Counted from the stretch's first letter, positions 25,446-36,460 are shown. The stretch is 64,000 bases of DNA from Carallia brachiata (GCA_021464245.1 JADCRB010000046.1:3297214-3361213), one strand, 5' to 3'. Numbers and translations: made by a program. Notes: generated from the sequence alone by a model not told the origin.

Positions 25446-26948
25446 CACTCAGACATGCGTTGGGTTTGGGCCGACACATATATATTTTTTTATTTTCCCT
25501 GTTCAGCGTTACATAAAAATCACGGAACAACTCTTTAAATTTATTTTTACCGACTTGAAGACAAGTCATTTACCTAAGAAACTTGCAAATTTTGATTTTA
25601 GAATTTTTTTTTTTTGGGTATTTTTAGGTGGTGGGAGCAGAGAGAGAGAAAGAAGGAAGTAGATTTTTCTTTTTAATTTCCCTGTTCATCATATTTATTT
25701 GTTTTTTTTTTTTGGTCCTTTGTGTCATATTTGTTATCCAATTTGTCCTTGAAGTTGACCGAAATATATTTTCAGACCAAACTTCCTAGTTCAGTTTAAA
25801 TATTATCTCTACAGGATGAGATGCAGGCTTTTGGAGGTTCGCTGATGGACCCTTGACGAGGCCCAAAGATTATAGACTTGATATTTCCATTAGCGCCCAC
25901 TCTGGATATCAACCTATAAAACTAGATCATCGATGCAGAGTCAATGGCCCGAACACAAGCTTCATTCAAAAATTTTTGGGTCGTGCTGAATTCGGCCCAA
26001 GTAAAACTCAAACATTTTGGGATCGTGCTGAGGTTTGTGCAGGTGCGCATAGCAAGCCGTATCCCATGACTATGACCGACTATTAATTATCAATAAACTT
26101 TATCTTAGGTCCACGTTGGTCAAACAGCGTGGTGAGTTTTCCTTACGTGAGATAACGTTAAATAAGAATATCAATAAGTAACCATCAATTTAGTTTATAA
26201 ATTTGATAATTTATGTACATGTGATGCTTCTTTTTCTCTCAAAAAAATATAAAAAGAATGGTCTTCATGAATTCAAATTTTCCATAGGTTCAAGTTAGAG
26301 CTAAATAATAAAAAATATGGCTTATTTCTGTTTAAAGTCTTGTCGCTTTTATCCTAGGATCAGAAGGGAAAGCGTGATAGATAAATAGATTAAAAGTTAC
26401 TGCTTAGACAAAAGAATGTTTTTTGGTTGGGGCAAGAGAAAACAACTTATAAACAAAACTATACTTTTTCCTCATATTATATTTGAGATGAATTTGGATG
26501 AGACATTTTTATTTATTTATTTATTTTAGATACTTGGCCTATAATACTAAGATTTGAACTCATTTTTACATGTCTTAAAAGACAATTCTCAGTACCTTTC
26601 CAACATATGATTGGTAGGGACATTAGTCATACTGCAGAATGGTTTGCCTCCCATGCTCATAGCCTTAGACCGAAACTCTCTATTTTAGAGGGGCCTCTTC
26701 ATGAATTATTACTGATCCTGTTAGAAGATACTATTAGAGTTTCATAACACTATAGCTTCTTAAATTGAGAATTGCCGTCCTTTTTGGCAAAAAGGAAAAA
26801 AAAAGATTGCAGTTGCTTTCTTGTGTTAATGTTTTGAATTTTCCTTTCCTTAATTTCCTCGCGTAGCCGCGTTATCCAAAGAAAAAAAAAAAAAAAAAAA
26901 CAAGACGTGCGTGAAGGGGCTGCGCGACTGACTTCACCCCGTTGCTTC

Positions 26949-26955
26949 TATAAAT
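26949..26955 (+). promoter_or_regulatory. TATA box of the copy-2 EG45-like pseudogene
   Basis: TATAAAT sits in the same context as the TATA box of copy 1, 110 bp before the ATG that corresponds to the copy 1 start (27059). The promoter may therefore still work although the reading frame is broken. Confidence 0.55.
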
Positions 26956-27052
26956 GGGAGTTCTGAGTCATCTAGTTTTGCACCAGCAAAAAGAAAAACA
27001 AATTTTGATAAAATTTAATTATTATTAGTTACATCTAGTTACAAGAAGAAGC

Positions 27053-27618
27053 ATGGAGATGAGAGCCCTTGCAATCACCACTGTTGGCTGCATAATGTTA
27101 TGCCTTGCCACTGTTTCACATTCTGCAGAAACGCAGCCGTTTTTTTCGATATTCCTCCTTCTCGTACGAACAACCCCTCCTCACCAACTCTTTATGCATA
27201 TTTTATTGTTTCTCGATAACCCTTTTCAGATCGTAATTTTTTATTGAAATTTATTTTATGATCTATACTTAAGTTTTACAAAATAGTATAAACTTTTATT
27301 TTTCCTCCTTTTTTTTATGGATTTTGTGCATACAGATAGATCAGCTTGCTACGGTTTTCGAGATAACGGGCCGTGGATCGCTGGAGTGAGCGATGCCTTG
27401 TGGGACGGTGGGAGGGCCTGTGGGAGGAGGTACAGAGTGAGATGCGTAAAGGGTGCAAACTTAGCTCCACACCCTTGCAAACCAGGAAATTACGTGGATG
27501 TCACAGTTGTGGATTACTGTCGGCAGTATGCAATGGAAGTATTAACCTCTCTCGACAGGCTTTCAACAAAATTGCCGATCCTGAAGCTGGCAAAGTCGTT
27601 GTTGATTATCAGCAGTAA
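27053..27618 (+). pseudogene. EG45-like/PNP gene, broken second copy
   Basis: Exon 1 ends at 27163, before GTACGAA. Exon 2 starts at 27335 after a CAG and would end at the TAA at 27616-27618. Two single-base deletions relative to copy 1 break the frame. One lies in exon 1 just after GCAGAAACGC (TAGCCA in copy 1, AGCCG here). The other lies in exon 2 after GATTACTGTC, where 17 bases in copy 1 correspond to 16 here. With the copy 1 splice pattern the join runs out of frame and soon meets a TGA. The segments SACYGFRDNGPW, VDVTVVDYC and AFNKIADPEAGKVVVDYQQ are still readable in separate frames, so decay is recent. The two ATGs at 27053 and 27059 are in frame with each other. Confidence 0.85.
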
Positions 27619-27839
27619 GTCTAACACATTTCACAATCATTAGCATTCATTAATTACCTTATGTAAACGTATACCTTGTCTAGTGTTTTATATCATAACT
27701 ATTCAAATTAGACACACTTTCTTAAACACTGACATAATTTTTTTTGTTGAGACTATTAAACTATCACTATTGCTCTCCTGTTTTTTTTTTCCAAAAAAAA
27801 AAAAAATTGCCATGAGCTGGCATAAGGGCTAAAATGTAC

Positions 27840-28065
27840 GAGCACTGTTACATTTCCGGACAAAAATATGCCTGAAATGCTGCCCGAATGCAACTGATTG
27901 CATTTGGTTTGCAACTGCCTGTATTTCAAGTGCAACAAAAAATAAGAAGAAAAAATCACTGACATTTCTTTGCACATGAAATTCAACTGGTTGCACATCA
28001 AATCCATTTGATTGCATTCGGGCAACATTTCGGACATTATTTTCTCTGGAAATCTAACTTTTTCC
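27840..28065. mobile_element. 226-bp MITE with 9-bp target duplication (Mutator-like)
   Basis: AAAATGTAC flanks the element at 27831-27839 and 28066-28074. The corresponding site in copy 1 (20342-20350, AAAATATAC) is empty. The ends form an imperfect inverted repeat of about 75 bp that includes GCCCGAATGCAA and GAAATG.TGCCCGAATG on opposite strands. A 9-bp duplication with long inverted ends and no coding capacity is typical of Mutator-type MITEs. Confidence 0.8.
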
Positions 28066-28861
28066 AAAATGTACATAATTTTGGTTGCAGGATTTGAAGC
28101 ATCAATTAATGATCGATGGATGGCGGACCCTTAAGAAGGCCACGCTATATATATATATATATTATCTGTATTCTAATAAGAAGCAGATCAAATGAAATCA
28201 ATGTCCAAATATTATATGGTAGTGATCACTTTAAATAATGGCTGGGTTGAAACTTGATTTGTCCTAGTCTGCGCTTGTGTATTTCTGTGCCTCTGTACGG
28301 TTTCTTGGCACTTCAATTCTCATAGATTGGCATGAATATTGTAACGACTTAGCTTCCACGCGAAGGGAAACATGACGGATGAAACTTTTTTCCTGGGGAG
28401 CATAAAGTCGAAAATAAAGGAAAATGACCACCGATTTCCGTTTTGGAATAATATTTTCTAGCCCATTTTCCTGTTCTTAGTCCAATTGCGTGTTAGTCGA
28501 AGTGATTCCAAGGACATATACATGTGAAACTGAATTTTATTGATGAAATTCATTAGAAGGAATGCTTAGTCAAAGTCAATTAAGGGCAAAAACGATACTG
28601 AAAATTAAAGTTGTTTGCAATACAAAGAAAACGAACAACTTGCAACATCAAGCCGGTCACCATCAAGACTAGGCAAGATTCTCACCGGAGGACTGTTAAG
28701 AAAAAAATATCATCCATACCACAATATGTCTCAATTTTAGTAAGATAGCCGGTACACAAATTACTTTCTTATAATATTTGCTGCAAATTTATAGATCAAT
28801 TTCACAGTGTTTGCAAATGTACATACACAAGAGAGAGAGAGAGAGATAAGAGTTTCTCCAA

Positions 28862-29490
28862 AGACATTTACACTGTATTTGAATAAAATTTTAGAGAGAG
28901 ACAAAAGTAGAGGAGAGAAAAGTGAGGAGGAAGATTACCATAGCAGAGAAAAATTTTTCGTCCTCTCCAATGTTTGAGAAGATGTGATAAAAGGGACAAG
29001 AACTACAAATTTTTTATTTAAGAAAGGGTGGAAAGTGAGGGAGAAGAAAATAATATGTACATAAATTCTAATTTTACCCTCTAAAGAAAAAAAATATTAT
29101 ATATTATATGAAAAATATTTAATTTATAAATTATATATAAAATACTTGAATAAATTCAGTTTAATAAATTTATAATATTTATACAACTTTTCATTAAAAA
29201 TTATAATAAAATTTTAGAAAATATAGAAATATTGTTTTTGTTCTAAGTAAAATGAAAGTTATTAATACATAAAAAGAGTAATACAGTTTTTTTAATAAAA
29301 GTGTAGAGAAATCAATAATTTTTCTCTCAAATTCCCTCAAGTTTGGGAAAACTAGTTTTGATAGACCAAGGCTTTCTCACTTTCTTCTCTCCCAAAAACA
29401 TTTTTCAAATATGAGTATTTATTTTTTTCTTTCAACTTTCCTCTTGCTCCCCCTCTTTTGCTCTCCCAAATACGATGTTAGTGATTAGGC
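28862..29490. repeat. MITE-like repeat, relative of 12055-12495
   Basis: Absent from copy 1. It starts ACATTTACACTGTATTTGAA with GAGAG-rich sequence and ends with CTCTTTTGCTCTCCCAAATACGAT, a loose inversion of the start. It shares about 200 bp with 12055-12260. Non-coding. Confidence 0.5.
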
Positions 29491-29514
29491 TACAGATACC
29501 ACAAAAGCGTTATA

Positions 29515-29655
29515 TTTGAGGTTGAGCATTTACTCAACCGGTTGAGACGAGTGCCTCTTAACCAGTAGGTGGAAGATTCAAATCTCATTTAATATTATTT
29601 CTTCTTCTTCAAATACTCAATAAAATTCCTTGTAAACTAAAAAAATAAAAAAAAA
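29515..29655 (+). mobile_element. SINE-like element (tRNA-derived A and B boxes)
   Basis: CAACCGGTTGAGACGAGTG (29535-29553) resembles box A and GGAAGATTCAAATCTC (29571-29586) resembles box B. The spacer GCCTCTTAACCAGTAGGT is typical of plant SINE heads. The element ends in an A-rich run near 29639-29656. It is absent from the other copy of the duplication. Confidence 0.55.
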
Positions 29656-30218
29656 ACGTTGGACTTGACCAAGACTCGATCAAGAGCACCCTCAGACAGG
29701 AGACTCAAAAATTGGCTTGAACAAATTAGACTTAGTTTAATTCATTATTAAGAGTAAAATTTTGGTGAAACCAAGATTCCAACTTATTTCTTTTATATTC
29801 TTACAAAACGTAATTTTTAGTTTTGATAACATTGGAATACTATATATTTTTTTTCCCAAAGATTTTTCCGATTTTACTTAAACTAAGGGGAAATTTATCA
29901 TTACCTTATGTTATCCTATCAGAACCCATGCATCAAGAAATTGATGACATTTGACAAATGGGGATGCTTAATGTATTAATCACTAACTCGGAGTTGATTG
30001 TGGAATCTTCCTTTGTCCGCAGTCAAAAAATAAAGAAGTGGTTAATATATAAATGTTTCCTACGTATAAGTTAAGTATATGATCAATATAATATAAATTA
30101 ACGAATAATTAAATTTTAAAAAATAAAAATAATATTATATACCGTCAAATAAGTTGTGTATCCCCAATATTTTTTTTAACCCATTTGTCATGTTCTAATT
30201 CATCTTACACTAGGGATA

Positions 30219-30702
30219 GGGGATAAAGATTTTTTTAGTCCTAAACCTTTAGGTTTTTTTACGTTTGAGTCCTAAAAACCTTTTTGACATTTCATTGAGT
30301 CTAAACTTTTGATTTTCTACCAATTAGGTCCCTCTGTTTAACAAAAGTGATCAATCTATTAAAAAATAATTTTAACTTTACAAACTATTTAAAAAGATTA
30401 AATATATGAATTGAATGTCTTTTTTATAAAATTATGTATGGCCTATTTAATTCGTATATTTGTTGATGAAAAAAATATTTAATATACATATTTTGTTGAT
30501 GAAAAAATATTTAACTCATGTATTTAAGCTTTTTAAATGATTTTATTATTAAACTCACTTATTAATAGATTGACTTTTCGTAATTTAAGGACCGATATAG
30601 TAAAAAATTAAAAGATTTAGGACTCAAATGAAATGTTAAAAAGGTTTAGGATTCAAACGTAAAAAAATCTAAAGGTTTAGGACTTTAAAAATATTTATCC
30701 CC
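30219..30702. mobile_element. 484-bp MITE with 8-bp target duplication (hAT-like)
   Basis: TAGGGATA is duplicated at 30211-30218 and 30703-30710. The ends (GGGGATAAA ... TTTATCCCC) start an inverted repeat that can be followed for about 170 bp, including AGTCCTAAACCTTTAG, TTTTTTTACGTTTGA and AAGTTTAG-type blocks on both arms. The corresponding place in copy 1 (about 21810) has TTAGGTAA and no insert. An 8-bp duplication and lack of coding sequence suggest a hAT-type MITE, although the long arms could form a hairpin RNA. Confidence 0.85.
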
Positions 30703-31792
30703 TAGGGATAGTGCTCTAATTAATATATTCTAAAGAATTGTGTATTTATAAAAGAGTAAGCTAGGATAAAATATCTCAGATTTTGTATTGGGATAAATTG
30801 TGTCTATTATTTTTAAAATTGTAATTAATATTTTTGAAATATAAAAATAATAAGTGTTACAAAAGTATCAATTTTAATTTAAAAAATAACAATTTTAATT
30901 CTATTCAAAATAAAAATCAACATACCAAATATCGATACATATACATTTTCTCTTCACAAAATACTCCCTCAATTCATTTTACTTTCCCGGTCCAAAAAAG
31001 TACATAGTGCGCCAGCCGGGAAATCCTACTTTATTATGCCAGCAAGTCATTCCCTGTCACCAATTTTTCTCGCGTGGTATTTGGACTAATTAATATAGTC
31101 AAAAGAATTTTGTGTTTATAAAAATAATTTTATTATGTAATTTAATTTTAAATAAGATAAAATAATATCATTTATTTAATATTATTAAATATTTTATTTA
31201 TTTTTTATTTTTTTAAATTTTAATTATTTAATAATTTATATTATTTTATTATTATTTTATTAATACAAAAATATTACTATTTAATATTTTCATTTACAAA
31301 ATACCGTCTCAATTTAAAACCAGACTAAAAAGTCATTCCGTGTCACGAATTTTTCGTGGATGGGATTTGGACAGTTTTTTTTTTCAGCAGAAGTGAGATC
31401 TTATTATTTAAATCAAGAGACTTTTTCGGTAGTTAGACCAATAGGAAGGACCTGCGGGTTTGTGTGAATCCGAAAGTGGTTCTAGGCTTCAAGGTGATCA
31501 TTGTGATTGGACTACATTAAAAGTGGTATTTTATTTGTTGACGGCTCTTCGCTAATGTGATTGTTTTTTTCTGTTTTTGCCTCATGTATTCCAATTTCCA
31601 CACCAAGATTTGTAGTTAAATGTTGACCTGACAGCATTTAGTGTGAAAGCACACCGAATCGGATTTTTTTTTCTTCCACTAGAGCGGAATATCCATATAA
31701 AAGAAGAAAAATGAAAGGAGTGGGAGTTGCACTTTTGACTGTCGCCTTCGCCTTGACATAATGTCCACAAACCAGGTAAATCAGATATTCTT

Positions 31793-32035
31793 GTTGAGAA
31801 AAAAAGAAAAAGTAAATTAGATATACTCCCTTTTTTTTTTTTTTTTTTTGATAAAAAAAAAGTTTAGATAAAGAGATGCTGTCTCAATCTAAGGTCAGAG
31901 AAAGCCGCATATCTCAAAGAAAATTTATATTGGACTTACATATCATCTGTCAAGAAGGACCGCTAGTAAGATTCAAATTTTAAACCTTTTAGGTAAAAGT
32001 CTAAAATTTTACCAATTCAACTAATTTTCGTTGGT
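31793..32035 (-). mobile_element. SINE-like element with 16-bp flanking repeat
   Basis: Read on the minus strand there is an A-like box (TTAGTTGAATTGGTAAAA) and a B-like box (GGTTTAAAATTTGAATCTTA), and the element ends in poly-A (T-run at 31831-31850 on the plus strand). TAAATCAGATATTCTT flanks it at 31777-31792 and 32036-32051, as expected for target-primed retrotransposition. The same 16 bp occur a third time at 32170-32185. Confidence 0.65.
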
Positions 32036-32185
32036 TAAATCAGATATTCTTACTCGTAGGGCTTGAGGACTTACATATCATCTGTCAAAAAGGACCGCTA
32101 GTAAGATTCAAATTTTAAACCTTTTAGGTAAAAATCTAAAATTTTACCAATTCAACTAATTTTTGTGGTTAAATCAGATATTCTT
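31939..32185. repeat. Tandem duplication of a SINE end plus flank (about 130 bp)
   Basis: GGACTTACATATCATCTGTC at 31934 recurs at 32068, with near-identity through the SINE head and the flank up to TAGGGCTTGA. It looks like a local duplication, after insertion, of the SINE 5' part with its target sequence. Confidence 0.7.
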
Positions 32186-32390
32186 ACTCGTAGGGCTTGA
32201 GAAGATTTCATCTATATGCCAGGCTTCATATGAGGCTTCATGTTTGGGCAAACCTTGATCCAAAATTGAGATGGCTTACAGATCGGTGGAACCGGGCCCA
32301 TTAATGATAAAAGAAGGCTTGGTCCCATGTTGACAGTTTCCCGTCATGCGTTTCAATACTTTAATTCAATTTTCCCGCGTAGTTAATGAA

Positions 32391-32959
32391 TTGCCACGGC
32401 TATCCTATCAACGGTGCCAATACTGAAAAAGATGGCCATGTTTTAATCGCCAGTATCCATAATCGTGCAAATGATTTAATACACAGAGACAGAGCGAGAG
32501 AGAGAGAGAATTGATTAATAAACTATGCAAGATGGAAATAAGTCAATGGCTAAGGTATAGACATAATTGCTTACAACTAAATGGAGAGGTTTCAAAGAAA
32601 AAAAAAAAAACTACGTAGTAAAGTGATTACTCAATTTAATTAATAATATCTAAGTATTTATTTATTTATTTTTTAAAATTTAACTATTTAATGATCTATA
32701 TTATTTTGATTCCACTTAAAAACTTCCGCTAATTATTTTTAAGAAGAGAAAGGAGCTATACACAGCAACAATGAAAATAGTCATACCTTTGACATGTTAA
32801 TATTTCTCATCAAGCCTTCTTGCATAATAGCATTACAACAAGCTTCAAGTAAAGCATCCCACTAATTATGCTGAGCGTCTCGCTTAGCAACTAAATCTAT
32901 AAAGGAAAGAACAAGAACCATAAAATTTGGTTAAGGTATTACTCTGCACATGAACGTGG
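32391..32959. other. Spacer between the duplication and block A
   Basis: AT-rich non-coding sequence with a GAGAGAGAG run near 32495. No gene recognised. Confidence 0.45.
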
Positions 32960-33016
32960 AGGACCAAAATTGCCTGTTGCAACAATCACTATCATGAGAA
33001 GTACTTCAATCAATTA

Positions 33017-33826
33017 GAGTGTTGGTGTTGAGAAGTTTCTATCGTGCACCAGAACTCTCTATCCGGCGTCAGGAGCTTCTCTGCGGCTTCCGTCCGATTT
33101 ATTCGGTTTCTCTAGCCTTTGGTGTCGGTTGGTGCTCCTCTATGAGCTTAGTCAGTCCTTAATGGTTGTTTTGTTGCAGGTTTTGTAGTCGCTTGAGTTT
33201 TTGTTTGGGGTGGGTGGCTGTTGTCGCTACTGGTGATCTCCATTTGCGGCCATCGCTTGTTGTCCGTTTTGGATCCTTCGCTGGCGGGTGCCTCCCCTAC
33301 TTCTCCTGGTCCCGTTGCCGGCGACGGCGGCAAGAGGGGCCCTCTGTTCTTTTTGGCTACGATCAGGCCTTGTACAATTGGGAGCTCAGGTTTTGCTGGC
33401 TTTGACGATCGATGGCTTGGCGGAAGGATTATCCAGTGTGGGTGCACTTGGGCTTGGTTCTTTCCAACTGTCTCTCTCCTATTTCTAGGTGGGTCGGCGG
33501 TTGTTTCGGCTAGTGCTTGTTGTCGTTTGTAGCCATTGTGGCGAGTTGCTACCTCTTTGGTGGCATTGTCCTCATCGCCGGCGCCGGCCCCTTCCGGTCT
33601 AGTGACAGGTGGGAGCTGTGGAGGGTTGTGTGTTGGGCCTATGGGCCTTTTCTTCCTGGGCTTTGGACCCGAGTTTTTTTCAGGCTAGACTTTGCTGATC
33701 TTCTTCCTATGGGCTTTGTAATTGTTTGGGCTTTCTGGCCCTATTGTATGTATGCCTGGTCTTTTTGACCTGATTGTACTGTTTGGCTAGTCTAATAATA
33801 TCTACTTTGCTATTTGTCCAAAAAAG
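33017..33826 (+). mobile_element. LINE-like 810-bp non-LTR insertion, non-coding
   Basis: The insert is markedly GC-richer than its surroundings. It ends TAATAATATCTACTTTGCTA, TTTGTCC and an A-run, a tail style common in plant LINEs, with several GGGCCT/GGGCTT blocks just before it. A near-perfect flanking repeat (GAAGTACTTCAATCAATTA at 32998-33016; GAAGAACTTCAATTATTTA at 33827-33845) and the empty paralogous site at 58362-58380 show it is an insertion. Open frames here lack reverse transcriptase motifs. It is a truncated or internally deleted element, or an unrelated transcript mobilised by one. Confidence 0.6.
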
Positions 33827-34917
33827 GAAGAACTTCAATTATTTAACCAGTATGCTACTGGATGCACAATGTAGTAATTCTGATACGGAAGAAACATGCC
33901 GTCAATTTCAAGAATAAAAAATTCTAAATTGATTGCCCGATTCGGGACAAGGCACCTAAGAGTTGTGCACAAGTCCAGAGAAAGATCAACCAATGAGGGG
34001 TGCTCCACCTGGCTTACGACCCGGATGCAACAATAATCAGCAGGTGAATAGAGATAATAAGCATTAGCCAAAAAAAAAAAAAAAAAAAGAATAAAGATAG
34101 TAAACCTGAGATAACTTGAGGTTTTATATAACATTAGCTAAATGACTGATTTAACACATCACCTTAAGAGAAACATGTTTAGTTCATAAGCATGAGAAGC
34201 ATGAGAAAATAAGCAAGAGATAACTTGAGGTTTTATAAAGGGAAAAAAATGATTGGAGAACGAAAATCCGTTCAAACTAACCACAATGCTTCATAATATC
34301 ACCAGTTAGGGAAACGTCGCATGCCGGCTTCTGAATACCCCACTGACCTGGGGCCAACTGATCTCTGTTTCAGTAAAGGAAGAGCTACTGTGCTAAACAA
34401 AGATTTGATCTTTCAATTAAACTAGAGATCTAAACTAAAACTAGAAAATCTTAGAAGTTATCATTCGTGGGTATATAGAATTACAGATCTATACTTACGT
34501 TCTAAAACTGTCCAGAACTTAGAGAAATTCACTATTGAAAAGTCCATTTAATAACAATTAAGCAGTCTTCAGCCATAAAACAATCCCAGCAGCTATCCGC
34601 ACTGACCCATTGAAAAATATGCAAGAATACATCTCAGAAAGACTTAGTAGCCATTATAAATTATAATCGCCCGATGACATTTTTAAATCTTTGAAGACAT
34701 TTTTTTAGAAGACCAATCAAAGGCAAAAGCCATGATTTGTCCTGCCTTTATTTTAATTTCACTCTATCATCTCCGCAACATTGCTCTCCGGAGCCTCGCT
34801 AAACCATGCGCTATTCCCACCAAATAAACGAGATTCTGCATTATCTCATCTTAACCAATCGCCAGACTTGGGAATTGAGTTGAGTAGTGCAAAGCATGCA
34901 AAATTTGAGATCAGTTA

Positions 34918-34922
34918 CCATT
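34918..34922. repeat. Target-site duplication, left (CCATT)
   Basis: CCATT immediately before the 5' LTR equals CCATT at 44788-44792 immediately after the 3' LTR. A single CCATT is present at the empty paralogous site 60243-60247. Confidence 0.95.
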
Positions 34923-35617
34923 TGTAAACAAATAAATAAAAATAATAATAATAATAATAATAATGGTTGGCAGCTGCCAACCTTCAACCTTGAAGGTTGG
35001 CAGCTGCCAACCTTTGCCTTTAATGCCACCAACTAATTGGTTGGTGGTAGGCATGGGGGAGGCCTATAAATGGCCTCCCCCCAATTAGAAAGAGGCAGAA
35101 GCAGAGAGGAGCAGAAGAAGAAAAAGAAAAAAAAAAAAAAAGAGAAGCCAGCAGCGAAGCGCACAAGAAAAAAAAAAAAAGAGAAAAAAAAAAGAAAAAA
35201 AAAAAAGAGAGAGATAGTAAAAAAAAAAAAAATTGAAATATTACAAATCCGGCTGGGATTAAGCCTTATACGGCCCTCAGCAAAATCCAGGCAACTCATC
35301 CGAGAACAAGTCCATTCGACCCTCGGTGAAATTAAGTCAGATCAGCTCAGATCGACTCTCTACGGTTCCTAAACGTAGTCAAAACATCCAAATCAGACAC
35401 AGTTTCCAGTCTATCCAGTTCAAGAAAAAGCGGTGAAAATTATTTCTGTCCAGATCAAGCTCGTGCAGCCCTTGACGGAGTCAAAACAGGAACATTAATC
35501 GGAGGATCTACGGAGATCAACCCCACGTAAATTTTCTTTTACTTTACAATTTTTATTTGTAATTTATTTTTGTATTTTCGAGTTTAATTATTTTAGACTC
35601 GAAATTTACGCTTTACA
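34923..35617 (+). repeat. 5' LTR (695 bp)
   Basis: Starts TGTAAACA and ends GCTTTACA. A TATA box (CTATAAATGG, about 35064-35073) drives the element; a purine-rich leader with long A and GA runs follows. Compared with the 3' LTR it carries about 30 bp extra near 34975-35010, a doubled palindrome. Over the last 390 bp I count about seven substitutions and one 1-bp indel against the 3' LTR. Confidence 0.95.
34965..35012. repeat. Doubled 18-bp perfect palindrome in the 5' LTR
   Basis: GGTTGGCAGCTGCCAACC is its own reverse complement and occurs at 34965-34982 and 34995-35012, separated by 12 bp. The 3' LTR has only the left part of one unit (44164-44177). Close by, CCACCAACTAATTGGTTGGTGG (35020s-35040s) is another near-palindrome present in both LTRs. 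Confidence 0.9.
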
Positions 35618-35622
35618 AATTT

Positions 35623-35641
35623 TTGGCACGCTCGGTGGGAC
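35623..35641 (+). promoter_or_regulatory. Putative primer-binding site
   Basis: TTGGCACGCTCGGTGGGAC lies 5 bp inside the 5' LTR, where the tRNA primer anneals in LTR retrotransposons. It starts with TGG, complementary to the CCA end of a tRNA, after one T. I did not identify which tRNA. Confidence 0.7.
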
Positions 35642-35740
35642 AACTTCACCTCCCATCTCTTGTTCCTAAAAAAAAAAAAGAGGTAAAAGGGGAGCCGAGA
35701 AAAAAAAAAAAAAAAATTTACAGGTGTTCAGCACATCAAA

Positions 35741-36334
35741 TGGCACCGAAAAGGAGTACAACTGCTACCACAAAAAAGAAGGCAACGGCTCCATTGCCTG
35801 CATCAACTACCCTACCTGGGTACGCAGGTCCAGAAACCCGGGGACGGACACAATTTCTTGCCGTCCAAACCCGACAAAATGTCGAAATGGAGAGTCCACA
35901 GCTCGCACAACAGGATCTCTCCCCCTGACTCTCTTGCCGCATGGAGGAGTCGATCACCCACCCTGATCGAAATCGGGGGCAACACGACGAAGCCTGCTCA
36001 ACAAAATCCGACTCACACAGAAGAATCAGAAGAGTTTTCTCCACCAGTCTTTCCCGGAGCCTCATCTGTTGCCGTCATGATGACCAACACAACCAGCACA
36101 GAGGAAAGGATTTCAGAATTGGAGAACAAAATTTTACAGCTGATCAGAGTCGTGGAGGAAAAAGATCAACAGATCACAGCTCTCAAAGGAAAAGCCCCGA
36201 TTCAAGTTGATCCCGAAATCCGCGAGGAGCAACCATATCCACCCGGTTTCACTCCAGAAGCCACACCAGCCGACGTCTTCCCTGCAGAAAAGCGACCAGG
36301 TAGTTCTACACAGCTGCCACCCTCAATTCTATAG
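35741..36334 (+). pseudogene. Gag N-terminal region, frameshifted
   Basis: A frame opens at ATG 35741 (MAPKRSTTATTKKKATAPLP...) and stops at 35926-35928. The reading continues in another frame (35858-36334) with a heptad-like coiled-coil stretch, EERISELENKILQLIRVVEE, and a proline-rich part, then stops. The downstream gag frame starts at 36461. At least two frame breaks therefore separate the N-terminus from the main gag domain. The assignment rests on position and on resemblance to the N-terminal part of Tat-type gag. Confidence 0.6.
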
Positions 36335-36460
36335 CTTCGCTATCTGTTCAACAATTGCAGGAAATGATAGCCAATACGATCCGACTGCAACAAGCTACAT
36401 CCTTCCAAGGATCGCAGATGTACGTCAAAACCGTACACCAGACGGATCGAAAGTCTCAAC

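Larger units (their letters stand above)
25446..32390. repeat. Tandem segmental duplication, copy 2
   Basis: Direct-repeat partner of 16920-24800 (see that entry for matching pairs). Copy 2 has its own additions: a 226-bp MITE at 27840, an insertion with a MITE-like repeat and a SINE at about 28862-29650, a 484-bp MITE at 30219, and a SINE with a repeated flank at 31793-32185. Its EG45-like gene is broken. Confidence 0.85.
32960..34922. repeat. Block A, left part (paralogous to 58335-60242)
   Basis: 32960-33016 and 33846-34150 match 58335-58380 and 58420-58730. 34570-34922 matches 59895-60247. Block B has additional sequence between these matches (about 58750-59890) that is shortened or different in block A. 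No coding sequence is conserved between the blocks, so this is a duplicated non-coding stretch or an old gene flank. It is interrupted at 33017-33826 by a non-LTR insertion. Confidence 0.75.

Noticed and set aside
33148..33768. Overlapping plus and minus frames in the GC-rich segment, up to 103 codons
   Set aside because: They lie inside the LINE-like insertion; GC-rich sequence gives long chance frames and none shows reverse transcriptase or other motifs.
35033..35372. Lysine- or phenylalanine-rich frames in the 5' LTR (also 44252-44470)
   Set aside because: Low-complexity translations of A/GA runs inside the LTR.
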